39,497 bases of DNA from an uncultured Methanomassiliicoccales archaeon (GTDB lineage Archaea; Thermoplasmatota; Thermoplasmata; Methanomassiliicoccales; Methanomethylophilaceae), in NCBI GenBank assembly GCA_959597175.1, contig CAUFXM010000012.1, positions 1-39,497 of the forward strand, written 5' to 3'. How positions within the stretch are numbered: the stretch's first letter is position 1; each line of letters opens with the position of its first letter. The notes under the pieces are model-generated. The model was not told the origin of the DNA and did not search any database. It saw nothing but the letters and a program-made list of their open reading frames with translations. The position numbers were made by a program, and so were the translations under genes. This document shows, piece by piece, positions 15,956-24,212 of this stretch.

Positions 15956-16959
15956 CCGGTGTCCCGGCAGGATTCCCGATCGACGAGGGGATGATCGCCG
16001 GGGAGATGGCCCTCAGGAAGCCCACCGGGAGAATCGGCACCCCGAGAAGGGAGAAGGACCAGGTGGAGATCGTCCAGGGCGTCACAGACGGCAGGGCCGA
16101 CGGCAACCCCATCCTGCTGAGGATAGCCAACGGGGACACCGACGGCTCGAAGTACATGAGGTTCTACGAGACCCCCAGACCCGGCCACGCGGACCTTCCG
16201 GCCCTCCTGAAGTTCAGGGACCACGACCTCCGCGGGAGCGGACAGTTCTCCGGGAGGTTGACCGCGGCCGTCGTGGCTGCGGGAGCGATAGCGAAGCAGG
16301 TAATCGCCGCGGACGGCATCCATGTGGATGCGTTCACCAGGTCCGTCGGGAACGTGAGGGACGACTCTGCCCGCGACTCCATGGACGCGAGGTCGTCACG
16401 CGGCTTCGCCACCAGGGCGTGCACGCCGGAGCTCGACGACGCCATGCGCAGATGCATCGAGGAGGCCGGGGATGGGGACGACAGCGTCGGAGGCACGGTG
16501 GAGTGCATCATCACCGGTCTGCCGATAGGGTTCGGCGGGATATGGTTCGACGCCCTGGACGCCCAGTTGGCACAGGCCATGTTCGGGATACCGGCATGCA
16601 AGGGCGTGGAGTTCGGGGACGGCTTCGCCCTGGCCGGCATGCACGGGTCCGAGAGCAACGACGGGTACCGCTTCCGGGACGGGAGGATCGTCACCGAGAG
16701 CAACCACCTGGGAGGGATAGTGGGCGGCATGAGCGACGGGGCGCCCGTCGTGATGCGCATAGCGTTCAAGCCCACCCCGTCCATCGGCAGGACGCAGGAC
16801 ACCGTGAACCTCGCATCCTGCACGGACGACACGGTGGAGGTCACAGGGAGGCACGACCCGTGCATCGTGCCGAGGGCCGTGGCGGTGGTCGAGGCTATGG
16901 CCGCGCTCACGGTCGCGGACCAGATAGCGAGGGGATTCCGATGGCATTGGAGGATATAA
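15880..16959 (+). CDS. aroC: Chorismate synthase
   Basis: Chorismate synthase converts EPSP to chorismate using reduced FMN. The 359-residue protein shows the family start FGERFSFTLFGKSHGPFIGGVL, then RRKPTGR-like LRKPTGRIGTPRREKD, HADLPALLKF, and the signature RGSGQFSGRLTA. The late motifs are GVEFGDGF, NDGYRF, HLGGIVGGMSDGAPV and HDPCIVPRAVAVVEAM. The ATG at 15880 lies inside aroA, 76 nt before the aroA stop, and the 3' end overlaps tyrA by 19 nt. It is one of only three genes in the window to end in TAA. Confidence 0.95.
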   Translation: MYRFGERFSFTLFGKSHGPFIGGVLTGVPAGFPIDEGMIAGEMALRKPTGRIGTPRREKDQVEIVQGVTDGRADGNPILLRIANGDTDGSKYMRFYETPRPGHADLPALLKFRDHDLRGSGQFSGRLTAAVVAAGAIAKQVIAADGIHVDAFTRSVGNVRDDSARDSMDARSSRGFATRACTPELDDAMRRCIEEAGDGDDSVGGTVECIITGLPIGFGGIWFDALDAQLAQAMFGIPACKGVEFGDGFALAGMHGSESNDGYRFRDGRIVTESNHLGGIVGGMSDGAPVVMRIAFKPTPSIGRTQDTVNLASCTDDTVEVTGRHDPCIVPRAVAVVEAMAALTVADQIARGFRWHWRI

Positions 16960-17993
16960 GGAAGGAGATCGGAGACATCGACATCGAGATGCTCGGGCTC
17001 ATGAAGCGCAGGCTGGAGCTCGCGAAGCTTGTGGGCGAGGACAAGGTGGAGAGGAACGCCGCAGTCAGGAACATCCCGCAGGAGAGGAACGTCATCGACC
17101 GCTACAGGGGTTTCGCGCTGGAGCACGGGATGAACCCGGTCTACGCCGAGAAGGTGTGCAAGATCCTCATGCAGGAGTCAATAGAGATCCAGGCGGCCCT
17201 CCCCAGGAAGGCGTCGCTGGCCAGGCACATCGCCATAGTCGGAGGATACGGGAAGATGGGACGCTGGTTCGCCGACCTGCTCAGACAGTCTGGGCACCGC
17301 GTGGACATCATAGACCCGTCATCCGGGAACGGGCTGACGATCGATGACGCCAAGTGGTCGGACACCGTGATCGTGTCCGTGCCGATATCCCGCACAAGGG
17401 GGATACTGGAGAAGCTGGACGCCATATGCCCCCCGGAGACGCTGATACTGGACGTGGCCTCCCTCAAATCGCCGTTCATAGACACCCTGAAGGACATGGC
17501 GACGAGACGCAAGGTGTGCTCCGTCCACCCGATGTTCGGACCGTCTGCCGAATCCATGTACGACAGGAACCTGCTGGTCTGCGACTGCGGATGTCCCGCT
17601 GCGGTCGAATCCGCCCTGGAGCTGCTGGGGAACCACGGGGCCAACATAAGGACGATGCCGGTGGACCAGCACGACATGTACATGTCCTACGTGCTGGGGC
17701 TGAGCCACGCCGTCAACATAGCGTTCTTCACCGTCCTGGACAGGAGCGGGATCGACTTCCAGGACATGCAGACGGTGGCCTCGACGACGTTCGCCAAGCT
17801 CATGGACACCAACGAGTCCGTGGCTCTGGAGGACCCATACCTGTACTACGAGATCCAGCACCTCAACGCCTACCGCGAGGACATGCTCAGGCAGTTCAAC
17901 GACGCCGTCCATGATGTCGTGAACGCCGCGTTGGACGAGAGTCCCAAGGACTTCAAGGACCTGATGGACAACGGAAGGGAGTACTTCACCTGA
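16941..17993 (+). CDS. tyrA: Chorismate mutase-prephenate dehydrogenase fusion
   Basis: This 350-residue bifunctional enzyme turns chorismate into prephenate and then 4-hydroxyphenylpyruvate, the tyrosine branch. Residues 1-90 are an AroQ-type chorismate mutase helix bundle (LEDIRKEIGDIDIEML, then MKRRLELAKLVGEDK, then QERNVIDRY). From about residue 95 a Rossmann fold begins with IAIVGGYGKMGRWF, followed by DVASLKSPF and VHPMFGPSAESM. The last is the prephenate dehydrogenase substrate region, and SYVLGLSHAVNIAF follows. It overlaps aroC by 19 nt. It ends the operon and overlaps the convergent FGGY kinase by 8 nt. No pheA is present nearby. Confidence 0.92.
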   Translation: MALEDIRKEIGDIDIEMLGLMKRRLELAKLVGEDKVERNAAVRNIPQERNVIDRYRGFALEHGMNPVYAEKVCKILMQESIEIQAALPRKASLARHIAIVGGYGKMGRWFADLLRQSGHRVDIIDPSSGNGLTIDDAKWSDTVIVSVPISRTRGILEKLDAICPPETLILDVASLKSPFIDTLKDMATRRKVCSVHPMFGPSAESMYDRNLLVCDCGCPAAVESALELLGNHGANIRTMPVDQHDMYMSYVLGLSHAVNIAFFTVLDRSGIDFQDMQTVASTTFAKLMDTNESVALEDPYLYYEIQHLNAYREDMLRQFNDAVHDVVNAALDESPKDFKDLMDNGREYFT

Positions 17994-19527
17994 CCCGGCC
18001 CATCGACTTGAGGGTCCCGAAAACCCCTTTCATCCCCTCCATGACCGACATGCGACGGTTGTAGAGGGCCCGGTATGTATCCGTGTTCCCCCTGTCGGGA
18101 AGGAACTTGCGGTCGACCACGGCGGCATCCCTCAGGGCGGACACCAGATCTGCGCTGTCTCCGACCGCGTACGCCCCCATGGCGCAGTCGGTCATCACCG
18201 CTCCGCCGTGCGTTTTCATTACCGCCGCCTCGCTGCCGATCATGTCCGCCTTCATCTGGTTCCACACGTCGTCGGCGCTCCCGCCCTCGGTTATGGTGAT
18301 CCTCGACAAGTCCACCCCCGCTTCGCGGTACTGGTCCGTGACGCCGATGTAGTCGTAACCGATGGCCTCCAGGACCGACCTCCAGAGGACGGAGCGGTCG
18401 GTGTCCAGCGTCATGTTCAGGAACGCCCCGCTCGCGTCCGTCATGTCGCCGTAGCCCCCGGTCAGATATGGCAGGAACGTCACTCCGCGGGATCCGGCCG
18501 GCACACCCTCGGCGCCGCGGCTCAGCTCGCCGTACCCGACATCGCCCCCGTACACGCTGTCTTTGAACCACCTCAGGGAGAGTCCCCCTGTGCGGATGAA
18601 CCCCCAGTAGAAGTACGTGTCATCGAGGGAGCCGCTGTTGAATATGAGTCCGGTACCATGGCTGCTCAGCTTGGGTACGATGCCGTCGGTCGACACGCAG
18701 AACATGGCGCACGTCCCTGCGACATCCACCGCCATGCCCGGCCCGAACACCCCGCATCCGAGCATGGACTGCATCGTGTCGCCGGCACCTCCGCAGACAG
18801 GGGTACCTGCCCTGAGTCCCGTCAGCTCCGCGATGTCCGAGGGGACGTGCCCGATGACATCCCATGGCTTCACGATCCTCGGCATGTACCTGGGATCGAT
18901 GCCGAGTATCCCCAGCTGCTCCTCGGACCATCTCTTGTTCAGGACGTCGTATCCGAGTCCCCAGCCGGACATCGCCCCCTGGTCGATGAAGGCGTCCTCC
19001 GCCTTCAGGCCGGCCAGGTGCATGAGGATGTACGGGGCGTTGTGGACGAACCTGCACCCGCGCTCCCCGAACTCCCGGGAGTTCCCCAGGAACCATCTGG
19101 CGAACAGGGCGGGGAACATGCAGCTGGCGTCCGCGTTGCCGGTCTCCTCCCCCCAGATGTCCAGACCCATGGAGTTGATCGCGTCGGCATACTCCTGCGT
19201 CCTGGAATCCAGGTAGTTGATGAAAGGCGTGACCGCGTTGCCTTCGGCATCGATTCCGGTTATGCCGCATATGATCCCGTCCCCCATCACGGACCTGATC
19301 TCTAAGGGGTCCAGACCCTTGGAGCGCATCTCCTCGGTGCATTCGCGGATGCCCTGGATCGTCAGGGCGAGGTACTCGTCGGGATCCATCTCGACACAGC
19401 GCGGCTCCGGATAACGTATCGTGGTCGGGTGCGAAACCTGCGCCACGCATTCCCCGTCTCCGTCGTAGACGACGACCTTCACGCTCTGAGTGCCGGCGTC
19501 GAATCCCAGATAGTACCTGTCCGACAT
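17986..19527 (-). CDS. FGGY-family carbohydrate kinase (xylulokinase-like)
   Basis: This 513-residue kinase transfers phosphate from ATP to a sugar or polyol. FGGY hallmarks are YLGFDAGTQSVKVVVYD at the N-terminus, VEMDPDEYL, PFINYLDSRTQEYA, and TPVCGGAGDTMQSMLGCG. The late motif TITEGGSADDVWNQMKADM is the signature near the ATP site. It is closest in wording to xylulokinase-like members, but the substrate is not certain. The ATG at 19527 is chosen because a TATA box at 19555-19565 fits a leaderless start there; the upstream GTG at 19548 would lie ahead of the predicted start. No sugar catabolism genes flank it. Transfer from gut bacteria is plausible. Confidence 0.85.
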   Translation of the reverse strand: MSDRYYLGFDAGTQSVKVVVYDGDGECVAQVSHPTTIRYPEPRCVEMDPDEYLALTIQGIRECTEEMRSKGLDPLEIRSVMGDGIICGITGIDAEGNAVTPFINYLDSRTQEYADAINSMGLDIWGEETGNADASCMFPALFARWFLGNSREFGERGCRFVHNAPYILMHLAGLKAEDAFIDQGAMSGWGLGYDVLNKRWSEEQLGILGIDPRYMPRIVKPWDVIGHVPSDIAELTGLRAGTPVCGGAGDTMQSMLGCGVFGPGMAVDVAGTCAMFCVSTDGIVPKLSSHGTGLIFNSGSLDDTYFYWGFIRTGGLSLRWFKDSVYGGDVGYGELSRGAEGVPAGSRGVTFLPYLTGGYGDMTDASGAFLNMTLDTDRSVLWRSVLEAIGYDYIGVTDQYREAGVDLSRITITEGGSADDVWNQMKADMIGSEAAVMKTHGGAVMTDCAMGAYAVGDSADLVSALRDAAVVDRKFLPDRGNTDTYRALYNRRMSVMEGMKGVFGTLKSMGRVR

Positions 19528-19554
19528 TGTATCGGGGGTTCGAGACACATCTCG

Positions 19555-19565
19555 ATAAATACAAT
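19555..19565 (-). promoter_or_regulatory. TATA box of the FGGY kinase
   Basis: The minus strand reads ATTGTATTTAT, 28-38 nt before the ATG at 19527, consistent with a leaderless transcript and deciding the start codon. Confidence 0.6.
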
Positions 19566-19629
19566 TTAGGTAGGTGTATAGAAAACTGGTAAGTGGTTTG
19601 TGCCGGTCGGGACCGGCATGGGTCAGGCG

Positions 19630-21108
19630 TCAGAGGTACCTGCGATAGTCGTACCTTCCGTCGGCGATCCTGGCGTTGACCTCGTCGGCGACCCTCTCCA
19701 GGTCCTCCGGCTCGAACAGTCCGGAGGTGATCTCCTTGTAACCGATGGAGGACATCATGTGGACGCTGCACTTCGCCAGACCGAAGGCCCTCTGGAGGGG
19801 GCCTGACGTGACGTTGGTGTACTGCACCTTGTCGTAGTTGATGTACTCGGTGCAGATGTCGTATCCCCCGTAGACGAACATGAACGAGTTCCCACCCATG
19901 TCGAAGGTACGGTGCCTCTGGGCCATGCCCGAGTGACCGTAGATCAGCAGCGGGACGGCGACCGCCGCCAGGACCTCCGTCGCCCTGACGACGAACGTCC
20001 AGGTCTCGCTCACGCCGACCAGGTACGTCTCGGCGGTGAAGAACAGGGCCAGGCACACACCGACTATGACCGCCGCGAACACGGTGTCGGCCAGGAGCAT
20101 GGGAACGAGCGCCCTCCTGGGCTGATGCTCCGGGGCGGATTCGAAAACGAACTCGGGAAGCAGGTCCCCCAGGAGCCTGACCACGCTGTCCCTGGACTTC
20201 AGCGGGCAGAGGACGGGAGCGTTGTTGTTGTCCTGGTCGGCCATACCGACGACCTCCGCCTCGAGCATTGACTTGCCGAAGAGCCTCGCAAGCAGCGGCT
20301 CCCTGATCCTGACGGAGTTGATCTTGTTGACCTTGAACGAGTTGCGCCTGGTGGTGATCAGTCCGCTCTCCACGGTGATGGTGTCGCCGACCCTGTAGAT
20401 CCTGTAGTTGTAGTACTTCAGGATGGCCGATACGAATGGTATGACCTCCGAGACCACCAGGAGGACGACCGCCGTGATGAATCCCCCGCTGCTCTCGGCG
20501 AACAGCATGACGATGGCGTAGAACAGCATCAGGAGACCGAACAGGGCCTGCCATGTCGGCTGCCCCAGTATGGCGTGGATTATGACGTCGGTGTTGGAGA
20601 CCTTTGTCAGGGACATGTGCCCCCTCTCCTCCGTCACGGTCTCCTTCTTCTCGAATATCATCGAGTTCAGCTCGTTCCTGAGACGGTCGGCCATGTCGCT
20701 CTTGAGAACGAGAGTGGCCTCTGCCGACTGGGCGTTCATGCTCGAGTTGACGTTGAACACCAGTGTGGACGTGCCGAAGATCCTGTTGACTATGTCCCTC
20801 TTCACACCCACGGAGGCCAGCCTTGTGTACTGGATGTGCTTGTTCATCTTGTATACGGCGTCCCGGGTGATGTGGATCTCGTTGTCCTCGAAGATGTAGA
20901 ACGTCCTCTTCCAGTAGAAGTAGGACCAACCGGCCGCTGCGAGGACTATTAGCAGGACGATTACGGCCGCCTCCATGAGATGGTCGATGGCATAGTCCCT
21001 GAGACCCAGTAGAACGAACACCACCATGACCACGGCGGTGGACAGCATGTAGCTGGCGATCACCGACGGGTGGTTGCGGAACGTACGCTTGCTCTCGTCA
21101 GGAATCAA
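19630..21108 (-). CDS. Membrane protein with bacterial PH-like (bPH_2, YdbT-type) domains
   Basis: This 492-residue membrane protein resembles YdbT-type proteins, with repeated bPH_2 (DUF304) domains separated by paired hydrophobic helices. The first helix pair is at residues about 15-65. The first PH-like domain includes ITRDAVYKMNKHIQYTRLASV, and a second includes ITVESGLITTRRNSFKVNKI. A third is near the end with YGGYDICTEYINYDKVQYT. The start is TTG at 21108, overlapping the TGA of the upstream partner as TTGA; no ATG fits, and coupling makes the TTG credible. The function is unknown. Confidence 0.8.
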   Translation of the reverse strand: MIPDESKRTFRNHPSVIASYMLSTAVVMVVFVLLGLRDYAIDHLMEAAVIVLLIVLAAAGWSYFYWKRTFYIFEDNEIHITRDAVYKMNKHIQYTRLASVGVKRDIVNRIFGTSTLVFNVNSSMNAQSAEATLVLKSDMADRLRNELNSMIFEKKETVTEERGHMSLTKVSNTDVIIHAILGQPTWQALFGLLMLFYAIVMLFAESSGGFITAVVLLVVSEVIPFVSAILKYYNYRIYRVGDTITVESGLITTRRNSFKVNKINSVRIREPLLARLFGKSMLEAEVVGMADQDNNNAPVLCPLKSRDSVVRLLGDLLPEFVFESAPEHQPRRALVPMLLADTVFAAVIVGVCLALFFTAETYLVGVSETWTFVVRATEVLAAVAVPLLIYGHSGMAQRHRTFDMGGNSFMFVYGGYDICTEYINYDKVQYTNVTSGPLQRAFGLAKCSVHMMSSIGYKEITSGLFEPEDLERVADEVNARIADGRYDYRRYL

Positions 21109-21641
21109 CTCTGGTCCCTTTCCCTCAGTAGCTTGACGACGTTCTCGTTCAGCTTGGCGGCGATGCCCTCGGCGACGTCCTCCTTCAGGTACTCGATGGT
21201 GACCACGCCGCCGGCGGTCGTGATGTTTACGTTTGCCAGACCGTACATGCGGTTGATCGGCCCCTCGCTGACATCCACCTGATGGACCCTCTCGATGGGC
21301 ACCATGGCGTGGGTTATGTAGATGATGCCCCTACGGACCTCGATCTTGTCATCATCCATCCTGTACCTGTAGCGCCTGTACATGATCTCGGGCTCCACCA
21401 GCCCGTATACGACGACCAGCGCCAGGATGGCATACAGGACGACCCTGGCGGCACCGTGGTTGTCCCGGAACCAGGACTCGCCGTAATACGCTATGGCGAG
21501 TATGATCGCCGCGACGATGACGATGCCGATCAGGTTGCCGAGATACATCGACTTCTTGCTCTCGGGTTCCAGACGCCTGTATCCGTCAACGGTGTACCCG
21601 TTCTCGTCGACCTTGAAGCGGTCGGCCTTCCCATCTCTCAT
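21105..21641 (-). CDS. Membrane protein with one bPH_2 domain (YdbS-type)
   Basis: This 178-residue protein has two hydrophobic helices (residues about 36-55 and 67-83) and one bPH_2 domain. The domain carries DKIEVRRGIIYITHAMVPIERVHQ and GPINRMYGLANVNI, the classical DUF304 signature. It is the upstream member of a YdbS/YdbT-like pair, which together are thought to form membrane-associated complexes; the exact role is not established. The ATG at 21641 follows an AGGCGGAG site. A TATA element CATTAAATACAG lies at 21665-21676. Confidence 0.82.
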   Translation of the reverse strand: MRDGKADRFKVDENGYTVDGYRRLEPESKKSMYLGNLIGIVIVAAIILAIAYYGESWFRDNHGAARVVLYAILALVVVYGLVEPEIMYRRYRYRMDDDKIEVRRGIIYITHAMVPIERVHQVDVSEGPINRMYGLANVNITTAGGVVTIEYLKEDVAEGIAAKLNENVVKLLRERDQS

Positions 21642-22019
21642 GGCTCCGCCTATGCAACGGTCTGTATTTAATGATATTCGATAAATGAATTTAAAATAAT
21701 ATTATCTTAAAACATCTCCTTCACCGACCTTCGACAACATAATGCCGCATCTTCCGACAGCCTCCAAGGCATCCGTGCCGATGTAGGACCAGATCGGTTG
21801 GGTCGATGAACTGTCATGCACTGGGGATGTGTGACGCCATCTTCGACTCTCAGGCCCTTGGCATGAACCGGAGTGCTGAGCCGATCGCCTTCCCAGACAT
21901 CTGGTCCGCCATACGGCGATGTCATCGGACTTGCTTGTTGACGACACCGACGATGGAATCCCGATACAGAAAAAAGAACGGGATCCGGTTTTGAGAAGGG
22001 GGAATTCCCCCTGTTTGGA
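21642..22019. other. Intergenic region, no gene supported
   Basis: The left end (21660-21712) is A/T-rich and holds the promoter of the PH-domain pair. The right end holds the ilvD terminator (22000-22013). The middle 21713-21995 has open frames of up to about 106 codons, but none has a recognisable domain, a good ribosome-binding site or neighbour-like codon use. It could be decayed coding sequence. Confidence 0.4.
22000..22013 (-). terminator. Palindromic GGGGGAATTCCCCC hairpin, end of ilvD
   Basis: A perfect 14-nt palindrome begins a few nucleotides after the ilvD stop on the minus strand. A T-rich minus-strand stretch (CCGTTCTTTTTTCTG) follows some 25 nt later. This is consistent with transcription termination. 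Confidence 0.45.
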
Positions 22020-23672
22020 TCAGTCACGGTTGAGGTACGCGCCGTTGGCCCCGGAGGAGACCAGCTTCCTGTACTTCTTCTGGACCCCGACTACGGGCCT
22101 CTCTACAAGCTTGAAATCCCTGAGGCGGGCGGCGATCTCCTCGTCGGAGAGCCTGACGTTCAGTGACCTGGCGGGGATGTCGATATCGATTATATCCCCG
22201 TCCCTGATGGCCGCGATGGGGCCTCCGACGTAGGCCTCGGGCGAGACATGGCCGATGGCGCCTCCGCGGGAGGCTCCGGAGAACCTTCCGTCGGTGATCA
22301 GGGCGACGCTCTCTCCGAGCCCCCTTCCGACGATGAGACTGGTGGGGGAGAGCATCTCGGGCATCCCGGGGGCTCCCTTCGGACCCTCGTTCCTGATGAC
22401 CACCACATCGCCTGCGACGATCTTCCCGGAGGTGATCGCCTCGGCGGCGTCCTTCTCCCCGTCGAAGACCTTGGCGGTGCCTGTGAACTGCATCATCTTG
22501 GGGCTGACCGCGGCCTGCTTGATGACCGATCCCTCGGGGGCGATGTTGCCCTTGAGGACGGCGATGCCGCCCTGCTGGTGGAACGGCCTGTCCAAGGGCC
22601 TGAGGACCTCCTCGTCCCTGACGGTGGCGGCGTCGGCGATCTGGAAGACCGTGGTCCCGTTCCCGGTGGGGGCGTCGGCGAGCTTGTCCCTGAGGACCTT
22701 CAGGATCGCGGGGACTCCTCCCGCCCTGTCCAGGTCCTTGATGGCGTAGGGGCCTGCGGGCCTGAGGCTCGTGATGTGGGGCGTGTCCCTGGAGATCTCG
22801 TCGAAGTCGTCCAGTGTGACGGGGCATCCGAACTCCTGGGATATGGCAGGCAGGTGCAGGGCGGTGTTGGTGGACCCGCCGATAGCCATGTCCACGCGGA
22901 TCGCGTTGCGGAAGGAGTCCCTGGAGACGATGTCCCGGGGCTTGATGTCCTTCCTGACGAGCTCGACGATCCTCCTTCCCGTCTCCCTGGCGATCTGCAG
23001 CTTCCTGTTGTCGTCGGCCAGGGATGTGCCGCACCCGGTGAGGCTCATCCCGATGGTCTCGGTGAGACAGGCCATTGTGTTCGCCGTGAACAGACCGGAG
23101 CAGCTCCCCCTGCCGGGGCAGGCGGTGCACTCGACGGTGCGGAGCTCGTCCTCCCCGATCCTGCCCGCGCTGTAGGCCCCGACGGCCTCGAAGACGGACT
23201 GGAGGTCCATGTTCCCCTCCTTCCCGACACCGGGCTCCATGGCCCCTCCCGTGACGATAAGAGCGGGAACGTTCATGCGTCCTGCGGCCATCAGCATCCC
23301 CGGGGTGACCTTGTCGCAGTTGGAGACCCCGACCCATCCGTCCAGGGCATGGCCCTCGACCATGACCTCGCAGCAGTCGGAGATGACCTCCCTGGAGATC
23401 AGGGAGTACCTCATCCCCTTGTGACCCATCGCGATGCCGTCGCAGACCGCCGGGACCCCGAAGACGAACGGCTTCCCGCCGACCTCGATGATCCCCTCCT
23501 TGACGGCCTCGACGATCTCGTTGAGGTGGATGTGCCCGGGGACGATGTCGTTCCAGGAGTTGGCGATCCCTATGAACGGCTTCTCGAAGTCCTCGTCGTC
23601 CAGACCGTCGGCCCTGAGGAGGCTCCTCTGCGGGGCCGCGGAGAGCCCCTTCTTCACTGCATCGCTTCTCAT
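22020..23672 (-). CDS. ilvD: Dihydroxy-acid dehydratase
   Basis: IlvD dehydrates 2,3-dihydroxy-isovalerate and -methylvalerate in valine and isoleucine synthesis, using an iron-sulfur cluster. The 550-residue protein covers the full family length. It has IANSWNDIVPGH, the cluster-binding VGVSNCDKVTPGMLMA and CPGRGSCSGLFTANTM, and DGRFSGASRGGAIGHVSPEA near the C-terminus. I prefer the ATG at 23672 (start MRSDAVKK) over 23705 because GTGATC lies just upstream and the family begins there. No other branched-chain genes are adjacent. Confidence 0.95.
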   Translation of the reverse strand: MRSDAVKKGLSAAPQRSLLRADGLDDEDFEKPFIGIANSWNDIVPGHIHLNEIVEAVKEGIIEVGGKPFVFGVPAVCDGIAMGHKGMRYSLISREVISDCCEVMVEGHALDGWVGVSNCDKVTPGMLMAAGRMNVPALIVTGGAMEPGVGKEGNMDLQSVFEAVGAYSAGRIGEDELRTVECTACPGRGSCSGLFTANTMACLTETIGMSLTGCGTSLADDNRKLQIARETGRRIVELVRKDIKPRDIVSRDSFRNAIRVDMAIGGSTNTALHLPAISQEFGCPVTLDDFDEISRDTPHITSLRPAGPYAIKDLDRAGGVPAILKVLRDKLADAPTGNGTTVFQIADAATVRDEEVLRPLDRPFHQQGGIAVLKGNIAPEGSVIKQAAVSPKMMQFTGTAKVFDGEKDAAEAITSGKIVAGDVVVIRNEGPKGAPGMPEMLSPTSLIVGRGLGESVALITDGRFSGASRGGAIGHVSPEAYVGGPIAAIRDGDIIDIDIPARSLNVRLSDEEIAARLRDFKLVERPVVGVQKKYRKLVSSGANGAYLNRD

Positions 23673-23822
23673 GATGATCACATCTAGAAATGGATGTCTG
23701 CGCATCGAAGGGATGTATCTTAACTTTGCGCAGGGGGCCCCGGCCCATGCAACCGATGTATGTGCGCGGCGTCGCCGGAATCGGACGCGTCATCGGTTGA
23801 GAAGTGAGGGAAAAGGAAGGTG

Positions 23823-23842
23823 AGGAGGGGCCTCCCCCTCCT
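23823..23842 (-). terminator. Terminator hairpin after rpsJ
   Basis: AGGAGGGG and CCCCTCCT pair around a 4-nt loop. On the minus strand a T-rich run (CCTTCCTTTTCCC) follows. It lies 17 nt past the uS10 stop, at the end of the translation cluster. Confidence 0.65.
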
Positions 23843-23859
23843 GGAAAGTTTTTGGGGTC

Positions 23860-24174
23860 TCAGGCGCTGCGGAGAACGATCTCGATGTTGACGCCATCGG
23901 GGACCTGGATCCTCATGAGCTGCCTGAGGGCACGCTCGTCGGCGTCCAGGTCGATGAGCCTCTTGTGGATGCGCATCTCCCAGCGGTCCCAGGTCTCGCT
24001 TCCCTCTCCGTCGGGGCTCTTCCTGCAGGGTACCCTGAGCTTCTTCGTGGGAAGGGGCACGGGCCCGCGGATGTCCACGCCGGTCCTCTGGGAGATCCCT
24101 TTGATCTGGGCGCAGACGCTGTCGACCTTTGCGGGGTCGGTGCCGCTGAGAGAGATTCTTGCGCGCTGTGACAT
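23860..24174 (-). CDS. rpsJ: Ribosomal protein uS10
   Basis: This 104-residue small-subunit protein assembles in the 30S head. Conserved features are ARISLSGTDPAKVDSVC at the N-terminus, RTGVDIRGPVPLPTKKLRVP, and the C-terminal MRIQVPDGVNIEIVL. It lies 38 nt after EF-1alpha, the order uS12-uS7-EF-2-EF-1alpha-uS10 that is typical of archaea. The ribosomal protein is unambiguous. Confidence 0.97.
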   Translation of the reverse strand: MSQRARISLSGTDPAKVDSVCAQIKGISQRTGVDIRGPVPLPTKKLRVPCRKSPDGEGSETWDRWEMRIHKRLIDLDADERALRQLMRIQVPDGVNIEIVLRSA

Positions 24175-24212
24175 CGCTTATCCCTTATGGTTAAGGAAGG
24201 TCCGGAAGGCTT

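Noticed and set aside
21707..22027. 106-codon minus-strand frame between ilvD and the PH-domain genes
   Set aside because: It overlaps the ilvD stop and the terminator palindrome and lacks domain signal and neighbour-like codon use.
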